Positions 11,088 to 22,659 of a DNA stretch of 64,000 nucleotides are shown piece after piece. Position 1 is the first letter of the stretch; each line of letters opens with the position of its first letter. Both the position numbers and the translations under genes were made by a program. Source of the DNA: Phoma sp. XZ068 (Eukaryota; Ascomycota; Dothideomycetes; Pleosporales; Didymellaceae). The stretch covers positions 558,001 to 622,000 of the forward strand of contig RBKR01000021.1 in NCBI GenBank assembly GCA_004835665.1, given 5' to 3'. Under the pieces are notes generated by a model. The model was given only the letters and a program-made list of their open reading frames with translations, ran no database searches and was not told the origin of the DNA.

Positions 11088-14000
11088 ATTTACGGAGAAA
11101 TGTGAAGCACTTCGGTGCTGTCGATATTTTATTGCTATGATTTCACAGAAGTAATTGATAATGTTAAAAACCTTCTCCATATGCCCCCAATCTTCCAGCT
11201 CGTGCACAACTAAATGTTCATCATTTGATTAGTTGCACACGCAGTCCGAGGAATTGATTCCAGCTCCTTCCAGTCACCAACGCCGTAACCCCAGGCTTTA
11301 CTCAATGCACAACACTGCAAGGAACCGCCTGCAACGCGGCTTCCTCGTGCGTCAATCGATAGTCTGGTATCTGCCCCACTTCGCTCCCCTCGGCCCGCAG
11401 TCCCAACCTTAAACCCAGCCTTACCGTCAGTCCTTCACGTCAGCGCATGCAAGAGCAGCTTCAACTCAATTCACCACATCGCGCGAAAAACTTATTTATG
11501 GGTAACGTAGCAGGTACAACATCACAGATAAATACGAGCGCGTCGTGCCTTCAAGCTTTCCCTCAGCTCTGTTCTTTCGCGCCACGTTCACGCTCACGCA
11601 GGAACGCCGCGGGATCACACGAGGCGAATGCGGTAAGCCACCAAGAGCCAAGCAGACAAAGTGAGGGTGTGATGACGCCGGAACTCCTCGGTCGGTAAGC
11701 GCCGGGCCTTGTGACCGCTGCAGTGCGGTCTGGCTTTATTGGTACGTGGGGTTAAAAGGACAAGTACTACTGGTAACAAGGCGTTGGTGGTGGCAGGGGT
11801 CATTTTGAGCGGCGCATGTGGCGCTTGGGTGAAGTTGGTGAGGTGTGAGAATATCGATGGAGAAGTGGGTTGTCGTGAGCTCGTGCAGGTCTGTTCTGCT
11901 TTGAAGCGAAGTGCGCCGCTGTGAGTTGTTGCGTGGCTCCATTTCATGCACGCGAGAGATGCGAGCTAATGATGTACAGCCTTGCATGTTCTCTGCTGAG
12001 GGATCCTTTGGGGCGCCAATCCTCGCGGCTAGGCACGATCTTTGGACTCAATCTAGCCCCAACAAAGATTTGATATTGGGATGATGTTGTCTCTCAGGTA
12101 AAGCCTGGGTTGCGGAAGGTCTAGTTCTTCAGATCCAGTCCTCCTATATATGCATGGTTCATGCCGAAATTCATTATACTGTCGCTGATCAGTTACTGCC
12201 TCATTATGCCCTTTTGCAGAATGTCCGTGCCACGTCGAAATCCCTTCCTCGTACTGGCGCAGCAGGTCGGACAATTTTGGATATTGCACAGGCTTCTCCC
12301 ATAACAGGTCGATGCCGGCGCTGAGCGACTTGTCTTCACCCTCTTGGCTAACTAGACCGGTTAAAGCTAAGATAACTGACTCTCTCGAGACTGGAGAGCG
12401 CTCTTGGCCAGTTTCCATCATGTTGCTGCCGTATTGCCTCGAAGATGTACATCACTGGCATCGAAGGATCGATACGCTGTCGCGAACCCTTCGCTCGCAG
12501 TGGCCCCTTCAAAACAGTTCTCACATGTCGTTTGTCTTAGTAACGCTCTCCTATCATACTGGTCACGTCCAGCCGGCCGTTATGTTAGTTAGTCTTTGAC
12601 GTTATCACATTCAGCACCATGACGGAATCGCCCAATCTCGGTATCTATCAATCTTTTGAATTCTCTTCTTTAATCAGCTGATCGTCTAGCCCTGAAAGGG
12701 ATATCTCGACAAAACTATTGGGGTCCACTTGTCTGAACTTATGGTCGTTTGTGGAGAAGTTCTTTTAGCAGAGCGATTAGTTATGGTGGAGGCCACATGA
12801 ACTTGCCAGTCTGACTTGGTCTGTACATCCTCACAATGTGTGACCCAGAACAGTAGCTTCAGAAGTCAACAACTGCACCCCTTTGGTTCCATTGATGCGT
12901 TCAAAAAATGCGAGCTGCACCAACTCTCACGCCACTGAAGGTTGTATGTCCCGGGATTCCGTGAAGAGCAGACACGCCGAACGCTCTTGTCTTGCTGGGC
13001 TTGACTCAGATGCACATGCCGCAATAATCTCTTGGAATAAACGAACTCATGTTGGTCGATCTGCCTCCCCCTGTGCAGCCATTCACCTTTCCACGGACAA
13101 GACATTGGTGAGAGACGGCCGTCAGCATACGCTATGGCTGCTGGCGATAAAATACAAACGACTTTATTCATTCAGCACTATGAATCACCCTAGATTGCTA
13201 CATGGCCTCATCAGCGCAGTTTCTAATCTCCAGGGGCGATTCCAATACCCAGAGGCACGATTGGAAACCGTCAATCACTGAACCACAGCAAGCTTCATTG
13301 TCCGCAAACAAGCGGTATTTCGACGCCACAAAAAGGCTAGAGATTTCTACACTGCGCATATTCGTGCATCCTTGCTCATCACATACCAAGGTCGAGCCTG
13401 TTGCAGAAGCATCATTGCTAGAAGGTATTTTGAGCCTGAAGTATGCCCGCGCCCAGGCTGCCTACTGAATATTTAACTCGGGATAAAAAGTCAAGGTCAT
13501 GTGAGATTAGAAAGACAATAAATCCATCGCATAAAATACACGATCCACTCGAAGAAGGGGTGTGGAACACATGACGCATAGTACATGTAGCGCCGCCTGC
13601 CCAACGACCTTGGTCTGGTTAGCATTCGGCCAGAGAAATCTTGCGCCCACCAGCGCAGTAGCCACGAGAAGCTCCGATCTTCAAAGCTTCATGTTCGTAT
13701 TTTCGAGCCGAAGTTGTACTTCTTGACTTTACTCAATGGTATCCAGCATGGCCTGTATAATTTACCGTGAACTCCACACAACTTGTCTGTCAAGACGTGT
13801 TTGACAAGGGAACAGCGTCTTTCCACCTACCCTCTGCACAGCGCGACATGCGACCAGATCCCTGGCAGTCGTTGTTAAGTGTTGCATACATCGACAGGCG
13901 AAACATACTACGGGACATGACGCGTAGGCTAAAGCTTAGACTGCCGCGTTCTTGACGGCACATGAAACACTGACATGCGCAACTTGCCACAACTCTGCTG

Positions 14001-14415
14001 TTCGACTGGTCTTTACGAACGAAGAAACTGGCCGCTGGCGCGCGCAACCTCGCTAGACTCACCAGTGCTTGATCTACGTACCACAGCGCAATGACCCCTG
14101 GTTTGGAGACAGAGCCGCAGCTGTACCCAGCTTCATGTCACGCCGTTCGTCGTCAGCGCCGCGGGCGCCTGCCTGAATGCCTCTTCACGGAAGCATGAGA
14201 GCCGTTTCTGTCAAGTTTCAATTACAACGAGGCCGCGTGGGTGTCGATGAGTGCGCATGTTTTGCCGAATAGGTATTTAGGGACAGTGATCTGTTTAAGT
14301 GTAAAATGTCTCCCATTGAGCAACAACTTTCTAGCACCACATCGCAGGCGATCTCTTCAATTCTTCAATCCCATTTTTACTTTTCGGCAGGCCCGATATC
14401 ATTCAACTTTTCAAT
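11088..14415. other. Gene-poor stretch, 3.3 kb
   Basis: No family is recognisable on either strand. Apart from the possible small gene at 12053-12421, the frames are short, overlapping and lack convincing starts or splice joins. The right end contains the promoter of the small GPI protein at 14416. Confidence 0.5.
12053..12421 (-). CDS. Possible small protein of 122 aa, unknown
   Basis: An ATG-initiated frame (Met-Met) with balanced composition, containing SLSAGIDLLWEKPVQYPKLS. It has no signal peptide, no membrane segment and no motif I recognise. It lies alone in a gene-poor stretch and could equally be a chance frame or an exon of a larger gene. Transcript evidence would settle it. Confidence 0.3.
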   Translation of the reverse strand: MMETGQERSPVSRESVILALTGLVSQEGEDKSLSAGIDLLWEKPVQYPKLSDLLRQYEEGISTWHGHSAKGHNEAVTDQRQYNEFRHEPCIYRRTGSEELDLPQPRLYLRDNIIPISNLCWG

Positions 14416-15188
14416 ATGCGTTCCATCAGCGTCCTTGTGGCGCTCCTCTTCGCTTTCGCTGCAACAGCATACGCTTGGCCCAGCACCGACTTCCCTACCC
14501 TCGAAGCTCGAAAGAATGGTGAAGGGAAGAACAGCACCAACAGTCCTGAGCGTGCTCTTAAAAAGTCCTGCAACAAGATGCGCAAGCTCACCGCTCTATC
14601 GCAGATCGCGGCCAACCAAACCAAGCTGGATGCATGGGTCGCAGAGGGCAAGCTCGATGCAGCTGAAATGGACACCCTCAAGGCCAAGGCGGCAAATGCT
14701 ACCGCAGAGCTGCAGACCATGCAGTCCAATGCAACTCTCGTCGGTGAATGCGCAGTCGTGAATGCTGAGCGCAAGAGCGTCAACCAGTGCAAGCAGATGA
14801 AGCAATTGACCAAACTGGCAGCACTGGCAGGCAATGACACGGCTATAGCTGCTCTCGAGAAAAAGCAAGGCTTGAACGAGACAGGTATTGAGAAATTGAA
14901 GGCGAAAATGGCAGAGGCATCCACCAAGTTACAGGAAATGCAGTCCAACACCACTCTCACGGACTTCTGCGCCCAGCGACAGCAACAGAAGAGCGGTGGT
15001 GAGTTCTCGTCATAAAGCATATGCTCTGTTCCACTACGTGCTAACATGAGCTAGTTTCAGACTCTGACGCTCCAGCGACTGCAGGCCAGGCCCAACAGGC
15101 CACTGGTGGTGCAGCAGGGCTCACTGCGCAGACCATGCCATACGTACTCGTGCCGGCGCTTACCGCAATCTTCGCCTTGTTCCTCTAA
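14416..15188 (+). CDS. Small secreted GPI-type protein with an internal two-fold repeat
   Basis: Exons 14416-14998 and 15061-15188, a 62-bp intron, 236 aa. Residues 1-20 (MRSISVLVALLFAFAATAYA) are a signal peptide. The C-terminus, MPYVLVPALTAIFALFL, is a hydrophobic GPI-attachment tail reached only after splicing. Between them are two copies of a helical, Lys/Ala-rich unit: Cys52 to Cys112 and Cys125 to Cys185, each pair exactly 60 residues apart with a 73-residue period. Each copy carries the core MQSNxTL with an N-glycosylation sequon just before its second Cys. The likely location is the plasma membrane outer face or wall. The family is not recognised by name, though its size, Cys pattern and secretion resemble fungal surface proteins and effectors. 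Function is unknown. Confidence 0.8.
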
Positions 15189-16070
15189 GCTACATGACAG
15201 ACATATTGTTGACACCGGAAACGGCCGAGTCAGCGAGGGTTATATGATACGATCAACATGGTATCATCTGGGCGCCTGAAGGGGGAATGATCGAGCGATA
15301 TTCTTTGGCAATTTCAACGTCTGGCACTGACAAACAATGTGATCTTGTACTCCCAGCAACATCTAAACCATACTTTGAGATACATCAACCCAGAAAGAGC
15401 CTATAGAACATCCGCAAATCCACCCAGCTCCTGTCCCCAGTTTCAAAACGGCCTGTGACCACATGACTGTCGCTTCTGATGCACGCCCAACCTCTAACAT
15501 CCCAAATGCATATCCTAAACAGATTTGAAGTCGAATCCTGTGGAGCCAAACCCACCGTAAACTAACCAAGCGTCCACAGCGGGTCTTTGAACGCTCGACC
15601 GGGGAATGGTGCACCAATCACTTGATCGCTGGTTGAACACTTTCAATTAACATCCATCTGGATTTAGTTGCCTCCATGAGTAATTAGTGAATGTATGCGA
15701 TATGGAGATGCAGTTGCTGGCATGCAGTCAGCGATCACGGAGGCCTTCTACTATTGGTATTTTAGTACATTTCTAGGCGCACCCTTGATGCTAAAACCTT
15801 ATAACTTAAAGGTTTGGAAGGCTTCTTTACCAATCACAATCATGTCAAGAGTACTGTTTATGCCGACGATATAACCTTGCCAGACCAGACCCTAAAAGAG
15901 CTCATCAGGAGTCGCAGCCAAATCGTCTGTCAGGACGCGATGAGAGGGATTGGTTAGCCTGATCGTGTAATGGGCATCACAAAGTACATCCTGCTTTTGC
16001 TATGGTGTCTGAGTTGCTCTGCCGTGCCAGAAGAGAAATTTGTGCGCTAATGGCTGCGTAATCAGGGTAT
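15189..16070. other. Intergenic, 0.9 kb
   Basis: Convergent 3' flanks of the small GPI protein and porphobilinogen deaminase. I see no supported gene. Confidence 0.5.
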
Positions 16071-17314
16071 CTATGCTGTGGCTGGAGTAACACCCATCGC
16101 TTCCAGCTGTTTTTTCGCTCCCCATTGCTTCTCAACTTTGATCTTCTCCAGGATCTTGCCCGCGCCCTTTTCGATCAGAATCTTGGCGATTTCCCGGCCG
16201 AATTCGTCGGCTTCCTCTGCAGAGCGAACCTTCCGTGCTGCCTCGTACTCGACGAACTCGGTGCCATCCACACTGACAACCAGCGTCTTGAGTACTAGCT
16301 CCTGGTCGTCGAGATCAGGCTCTGAAGCTTCAACAGCAGCACCGTGCTTATCGTAGTCCTTTGCTGGCTGTGCGCCGACAGCCAGACCTTTGCCGCCACG
16401 CCATGTTGTCTCGACGCCAATCGGCACACTGCAGCCTCCCTCAAGTGTACGCAGAAGCGCGCGCTCTGCGCTGCAAGCTCTTGTGGTGCGCTCACATCTG
16501 ACCTTGCTGAGCATGGCCTGCATGACATGGTCATCTCTTCTGATTTCGATACCCAAAGCGCCTTGTCCCACAGCGTGCAGCATGCCACCGGTTGAGCTCG
16601 TGAGTTTCTGGCTAATCCGGTTTGCAAACCCTATCCTGTTCAATCCAGCAGTGGCGAGGATGATGGCAGAGTATGGAGAGTCCTCGGCATCGAGCTTGGC
16701 CAGACGAGTTCCAACGTTGCCTCGTAGGTCGGCGAACTTCAGATGCGGGTAGATCTTGCGTAGCTGCGCGGCGCGGCGGACGGATGATGTGCCAATGGTG
16801 GCACCTTGCGGCAGTGTGGCGAGAGTGGTTTCTTTGGGCAGCCGAGGCGAGATGATGAGGGCGTCGCTGGGGTCCTCACGCTCGAGAATGGCGCCGAGGA
16901 GAAGGTTGTCGGGGAGGTGAGTAGGCATGTCTGTTTGGATGAGCTGATTTCACGGCGGGCATGCGCAGCTGTCTTACCCTTCAGGCAATGGACAATGATG
17001 TCCAGGTCTCCCTTCTCCAGCATGCTCTCCAGCTCGCCCGTCCATAAGCTCTTCGCGTTTTCTCCTTGGCTCAGTTGCTGCAGAGGCGTTATCTTGTCCT
17101 TGTCGCCCTGCACCATAACAGGGCAGATCTCGAATGTACGGTCTGGGTTGGCGTCCTTGAGGGCTTGCCTTACTGCGTTGGCTTGGACCAGTGCCAGTGC
17201 GGAGTTGCGCGTGCCAATGTTGACCGTCGGGAATTGTGTGCTTGACGATGTGTCAAGGCCCTGTGGTGTGGGCTGCGACGACGTCGGAACATCTGAAGCT
17301 GTTGCTGAAGCCAT
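16071..17314 (-). CDS. HEM3: Porphobilinogen deaminase (hydroxymethylbilane synthase)
   Basis: The enzyme polymerises four porphobilinogen molecules into hydroxymethylbilane, the third step of haem synthesis, in the cytosol. Exons 16978-17314 and 16071-16930 with a 47-bp intron give 398 aa. The join restores CLKDMPTHLPDNL, the expected catalytic segment (usually HSLKDMPT; here the Ser is Cys). Visible family motifs are IGTRNSALALVQA near the N-terminus, RGNVGTRLAKLDA with substrate-binding Arg residues near 182, and LEGGCSVPIG with the dipyrromethane-cofactor Cys at about residue 279. An N-terminal extension of about 30 Ser/Thr/Pro-rich residues precedes the domain. The start is the first in-frame ATG. 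The identification is secure. Confidence 0.96.
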
Positions 17315-17867
17315 GGCGATTTGTAGGTGCAAAGAGTGACTGTGGGGAGAGCAAGAGGCCACTGGAGCTGTAAACTTCTTTACTTGAACCTCGGTGAGAT
17401 CGCGGGGCACGTTCGGCAGTCACGTCACACCCCCACTAGCGCCAGGTACAGAGGACGTCGACTTAGATTCAATCATCAATTCGCCTTCAAGCCAGCGAAC
17501 ACGAAAGGCTGTTCTCAGCTGAGCATCGTACATTGTCATGGTACATCCTTGAGGCTTCACGACAATACAACCTTTCCGATACGCGCTCATGTACACATTA
17601 ATATATTTTGGGCCATGATCATCACAAGGCTCACTGCAGCTTCAAAATCCAACTGAGTAGGCCTTGAAGGCTGCGAGAGAAGACGACTAGTATTTCAGAG
17701 TACGCCGCGATCGATGTGCTCAATATATACCATTATAGTAACGAAAGCCTTACCGGATATGCAAAGAAAAGGATCTGGATCGATAAGTGAGGGTGCACTT
17801 TCTGCTCCACAGTTTCCTCCCACCAAGCTGTACTTTTATAATCAACCAATCTTCTCCTTACCTACTC
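17315..17867. other. Intergenic
   Basis: Promoter side of porphobilinogen deaminase and 3' flank of the small unknown gene on the same strand. No gene is seen. Confidence 0.5.
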
Positions 17868-18345
17868 TCAACCAAGTAAAGTAAATACTGCCAACACTGT
17901 CCCAATCGCTATGGTCTCCATCATCCCCAGCACCGTCTTCGCACCCTTATTTTCATCCCTGTTACCCTCTTGCTTCCTCGCCTCCTTAGCAGGTTCCATC
18001 GACGCTCCTACTTCTGGTGCCCAGCCATCTGGGTACCGCAATGTGGTTGGAACTTCCATCACTGTCGTGCTGGCGTCTTTCTTGATGTCAGGCAACTGGG
18101 AGGAGTCCCTCTGCCACGTAGCCGGAACTTCTTGCACTTCAGAGACGATGTCATCGTTACAATCTGTGTCCAAAAGTCTGGTTAGCAGGTCCGTGGAAGG
18201 TGGTTCTTTGGTGATTGCTGAAATAGTACAGTAATGCTGATTATGGGAATGGGTAGAGCTCACTACCATGACTTGTTTCTGAACCTGAAGGCTCACGGCC
18301 TTCAGCGTAGTATACAGCGCCCTGGGTTTTGAAGGGATTGTGCAT
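17868..18345 (-). CDS. Unknown small protein with C-terminal membrane segment
   Basis: I propose two exons, 18267-18345 and 17868-18217, around a 49-bp GT-AG intron, giving 142 aa starting MHNPFKTQGAVYYAEG. The phases agree, and the acceptor is preceded by a pyrimidine-rich CTATTTCAG. The middle is hydrophilic and acidic. A charged stretch (ARKQEGNRDENKGAK) then leads into a hydrophobic tail, MMETIAIGTVLAVFTLLG, ending at the stop. There is no signal peptide, so the tail suggests a tail-anchored protein with most of the chain in the cytosol (inference). I do not recognise the family. An unspliced alternative would start at 18296 in the same frame as exon 2, but only with a non-ATG codon. Confidence 0.6.
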
Positions 18346-18861
18346 GGTTCTGCAGACCAAGGTACTGTTCGTAAGTGTGGTGAAGAGACAAAGCTTTTAT
18401 GGTGAAGGATGTGTTTAGATTGAAAGACTGTGATGCTGTGTTGTGTTGGCCGTGTCGTGTCAAGATATTAGCATCTTCTTCCAATCCATGACATTCATTT
18501 TATGTTCTATCGTAATAATCTACGATGTTAGCTATGCTCAAAAACATACAAGGCGGAGGCGCGCCTAGTGATCATGATCGCCGGTGAGACGCCTTGCAAA
18601 CTCCAACCAACATCTCTGATTTGCAGGCTCCTCAATTGGTACGTTTGATCGGCCCCACGTTCCATCGTGCATGACAATGAGTGGCCTGCTTGCTATAGAT
18701 CTCACGGGTTCGTAAGTGTGGCAGTGTCCTCTATCCCTCCATGTCTATGGCGTCTGTCTGTACGGATCTTGACGTAATGCTCTACGAGATGGTACCGGAG
18801 AGCTCTGGCTTGCGAAAACCACGGTCTGCCAATGCTCAACATAGAGCAATGCGCAAACGCA
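18346..18861. other. Intergenic
   Basis: 3' flank of the RAD5-type gene and upstream region of the small unknown gene. No gene is supported. Confidence 0.5.
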
Positions 18862-21800
18862 CTAACTGAGCAGCTCCTTGATATCCTCAATCCTCTGCAC
18901 CCTTTTCTCATCCTCGCTCATCATGCCTAAAGAGCTTGCACTGTTCCTGTTAGCAACAATTCCAACAAACACGACGGTACTCGCTGAACTTACATGAACT
19001 TTTTCCGCTCCTGAATCCGCAACATCTTCTCCTCAATACTCCCCTCCACCACAAACCTAACAACTTTTACACTCCCTTCCTGTCCCATCCGATGCACACG
19101 ATCAATCGCCTGCGCCTCCACCGCGAAACTCCACCACGGATCCATCATGAATACATTTCTTGCACATGTCAAATTTAAGCCGACACCGCCAGCCCGCAGG
19201 GAGAGCAGCAACACATATGGTTTTGGGGAAGAGGTGAATTCTGCGAGCACGGTGGCACGGGTCTTTTGTGCCATGGAGCCATCAAAGCGCAGGAACGGGA
19301 TATGGTCGCGGGTGAGTGCGGGTTCGATGAGGTCGAGGAAGGATGTGAATTGAGAGAAGACTACGGTCTTGCCTTTCGGGTCCTCTTTCCTGTTCTTCTT
19401 CAGGTGAGTGAGTAGGGCTTGGGTTTTTGCGCTGCCGCTCAGGCCGATGCGCCGTAGACTGATGCGTGGTGTTTGTGGAGCAGGCGCGGGAGCGCCGCTG
19501 TTGAAACAGTGTGTTGGTTCTTCAATGACGTGGTCGTGGCGCACGACTTCGAAGACGTCGCGAGCGTTGATGGGCTCGCGGCAATTGAAGCAGCGCGGTA
19601 TTTCGCCTTTGTCGCGCTGGTGGTTGATGTAATTTAGCAGGCAATCTTTGCAAGCTGAGTGCCAGCAGCCTGTGACGGCCTGGTCGACCATGGGCTCTTC
19701 GAAACATAGGGGACACTCGGCGTCAGCTTCGTCTTGGATCTGCTTGAGAACGTGGGCACCGAATTTGTTGACATCTTGGTCGCTATCGGCGGTGAAACGT
19801 TCGATTAGGCTGGAGAGGTCCATATCGTCGGCGAGACCATTGGCGAGGTCAGAAGCAATGTTGCCTTCCAATTCATCGGCGACCAGGTTAGCCTTGCGGG
19901 TCAAAATGGGGTGGCAACACGATTGGCGAAGGCGTAGGATCTGGGCGAAGATGGTGGTATAATTCTTAAGCAGCATGCCCGACTCAGCATTCTGTGTGAA
20001 GACGCTTTTTGCCCTTAGGTAGATGTGATCGTACACATCGCGCTCATCTTGTGACAGGACAATGTGTTCAACATCGATAATCTTTGGAGGGAGAGGTACC
20101 AAAGCCTCGCCATCAGGCGTCTTCATATCTTTTGTTCGTCGTAGTACAAGCGGCTCGAGCACGGTCTGCACGACATCGAGAGCGCGGATAAATTCACCAG
20201 CCTCGAAAGGTACTGTGATGAACGTCTTCCAGAAGGAAAAGTTGCTCCAGGGTTCGACCTTAAGGAAGCGTACCAGACTGAACAGATCTTCCAGTCGATT
20301 GACAATTGGTGTACCTGTAAGCACCCACCGATGTCTCGCACTGAGTTCGTAACAAGCCTTGGCTGTCTTTGATTGTCTGTTCTTGATATAGTGTGCTTCG
20401 TCAAGGATGATGCGGAAGTAGTCTAACGAGAAGATGCCGCCGTGCGAACCCCTGTTGCCATCTTGAGCGGCGACTTGATTGAATTCAGATAAAACCGTGC
20501 CGTAACTGGTGATGATAACATTCGGAGCGTTGGCTGCATTAGACGCACAGCATAGTTTCTGAAGGTTGACAGCCTTTTCAGAGCCGTAGTATACCATGGC
20601 TTTCAAAGTGCCTTCCTTGGAAGCCTTTTCAGCTTCGCTGTGCCACTGAGCGAGCAACGACATGGGCGCAATGACGAGCGTAGTATATGGTGCTGGTTCG
20701 ACAGCTGCACTCGCCTTTGGCAGGCGGGGGAGAGATTTCGGTGCCGCTGCTTGCTCATACTGGTCCGGATGGTTCCTGTGTGTGTGAATCAAGCTCATCA
20801 TTTCGATAGTCTTGCCCAAACCCATCTCATCAGCCAGAATACCACCCAGGCAATTTTGCTCCTGTCTTGGAAATTCAAGAGACAGTTCGCCAGAATAGGG
20901 ATTGACGTAGAACATGGATTGGTCTTCGATGATGGGCAGGTCTTGGTTGTCAGCATCCTTCTCTGGCCACTGATACTCTTCCCATAACGGATGCATAGAG
21001 ACCTCTTTGCCGGCAAGTGATTCATCCTTCTCTTTCCCAACCATCCAGTGAAGAGCCTGCTTTTGATATTTTCGGAGGTCCATGACGAACGTGTTTGCAG
21101 GTTCCATTATGGGTGTGTTGAAGTCGAAGGACTGTGCTTTCTTGTACAGCGAGTCCAGCTGGTCTTGTTCAAGCTCTGCGCCCTCTTCTTCCTCCTCAGC
21201 TGGGGGTGAAGATGTGCCGTCTGGGGGCGTCCCGTGCTTGGGCTTGGGCTTGTCGTCCTTTTTCTCGGCACTCTCTGCGGCCTGCAAGAGACCTTGGCGC
21301 TTGTGCTTTTCTGTGCTCTCGTTCTGACGTGATGGGTGCAGGTTGATGGACTCGAAGAGCTTCACAAGGCCCACTTGGCGCATTCTCAAGTCACGTTCGT
21401 CCGAGGTCTCCTTTTCTTCGAAGATGCTCACCTCTCGGTTGTCCTCTGGTTTTGTGAAGTTGCGCTTGTCGAAAGCGCTTCGCAGGAAGTAGCCGTGCAG
21501 TTGGAGGTAAATGGTATCGCTTGTTCGTATTCTATCGGGCACGTATACGCAGTTGCCCTCGAATGAGCAAACCTTCTGGTCGATCAAGGCCGAGACCCAG
21601 GCAGCAGAGTCGTTTTCCAGTCTCCCCACTTCTTGCCCTCTTTCGTTTGTGAATCTGACTACAATGTCCTGCTTCTTGAGGGCGACAACACGCTTCTTGC
21701 CTTTGGGCTGCATCTTGAAGCGCTCAATGGAGACTTTCTCGTTGTGCCTGAGCAGTCCCGTGCCACTTGTCGTAGCCCAGCCGACGACTCCAAAGGAGCC

Positions 21801-22343
21801 GATGTAGCGTTTCGAGGGCATGTCTCTCAGGATGGGCGCCATCGGGGTAGAGGTGCCCGATGCTTGCGATGCGACGGAACCTTCGGACTCGGTGCGCCTG
21901 AAGGAGCTCGCGATTGTCGTCTGGACAGCGTGGGCACGTGGTTGAAAGATGGAGGCTGGCGGAGGCGTAGCGGCAGAGGCCCACGAGCCGTCGAGATAGA
22001 GGTTGATTGCTGTATAAGATTAGATGGCTGCCTGGGGTCTGTCTCTGCAACACCCACCTCGTTCTACATTGCTGCTGCTGACGTCCTTCAGCTTTTGTAG
22101 GGTGGAGCAGGGCAGCTCGCCAACAACTGCTTGGAGCATGCCCACATCGAAGCCGTCCAGTGCGGCTGCTGCGCCATCGCCGCCGTCTCTCTCATCTCGT
22201 GTGTGGACTGTACTGGACGGCGCCTGTGGCGGAGACTGCAGAGGTGGGCTGGCGTGCTTGGACCGCACCTGGACGGGAGACGAGTCCTCGGTGAAGAAAC
22301 GGCGCTTCTTTGCTGGCCGCTCGTCTGGGTGAGGGCTCTCCAT
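18862..22343 (-). CDS. RAD5: RAD5/RAD8-type SNF2 helicase with RING ubiquitin ligase
   Basis: This nuclear protein of post-replication repair extends ubiquitin chains on PCNA and remodels stalled forks in the RAD5/HLTF family. Exons 22058-22343, 18994-22009 and 18862-18946 give 1128 aa, close to the yeast length. Domains in order: a disordered N-terminus starting MESPHPDERPAKKRRFF; HIRAN at about 163-275 beginning RYIGSFGVVGW; helicase motif I DEMGLGKT near 489; DEAH near 632; a C3HC4 RING at about 861-905 inserted between the helicase lobes (CPLCFEE, CWHSACKDC, CFNC); and the C-lobe with VVFSQFTSF, RAGGVGLNL and DRVHRMGQ at about 976-1076. The tiny last exon restores the usual C-terminus GMMSEDEKRVQRIEDIKELL. 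The first intron join gives AINLYLDGSW. It is divergent from the NDUFAF6-like gene. Confidence 0.95.
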
Positions 22344-22659
22344 TGGCGGTGTGCAACTGCAAGCACTGCAGTCGTCCAGCTCCCACGGCCCCAATGCTCC
22401 CGCACTTTACGCGCCTTGCCACGCGACGCGCCGTCACGCTAAAGCGATCTGCATGACGGCGTCATCGGCGAAATGCCGTTTGCTATTGGCGAACTCTTTC
22501 GTTGCTGCATTGTCCGAAGTGCTTTGAAGGTAGCCGCCGCTCTTTTGCAATAATACGTTCGTGTCTCACCCAGACGAGGACGCTGTATCCTTTTCCGATC
22601 CTTTTCCGATCCTTTTCCTATCCTTTTGCAGTTGTGCCTGTACTGTGCCTGTTTCTTCA
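22344..22659. promoter_or_regulatory. Shared divergent promoter region of RAD5-type and NDUFAF6-like genes
   Basis: 316 bp separate the two ATGs, so the genes must share or closely abut their control elements. The NDUFAF6-like side carries four tandem 11-bp pyrimidine-rich units at 22587-22630. Confidence 0.6.
22587..22630 (+). repeat. Tandem repeat, four units of 11 bp
   Basis: The unit is ATCCTTTTCCG, the last two copies being slightly diverged (ending CCT and GCA). It sits 30 bp before the ATG of the NDUFAF6-like gene, probably in its 5' UTR or core promoter. Pyrimidine tracts are common in fungal promoters. Confidence 0.85.

Noticed and set aside
22561..22659. N-terminal extension of the NDUFAF6-like protein
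   Set aside because: It starts with GTG and runs through the 11-bp tandem repeat; the ATG at 22660 directly gives a mitochondrial presequence.
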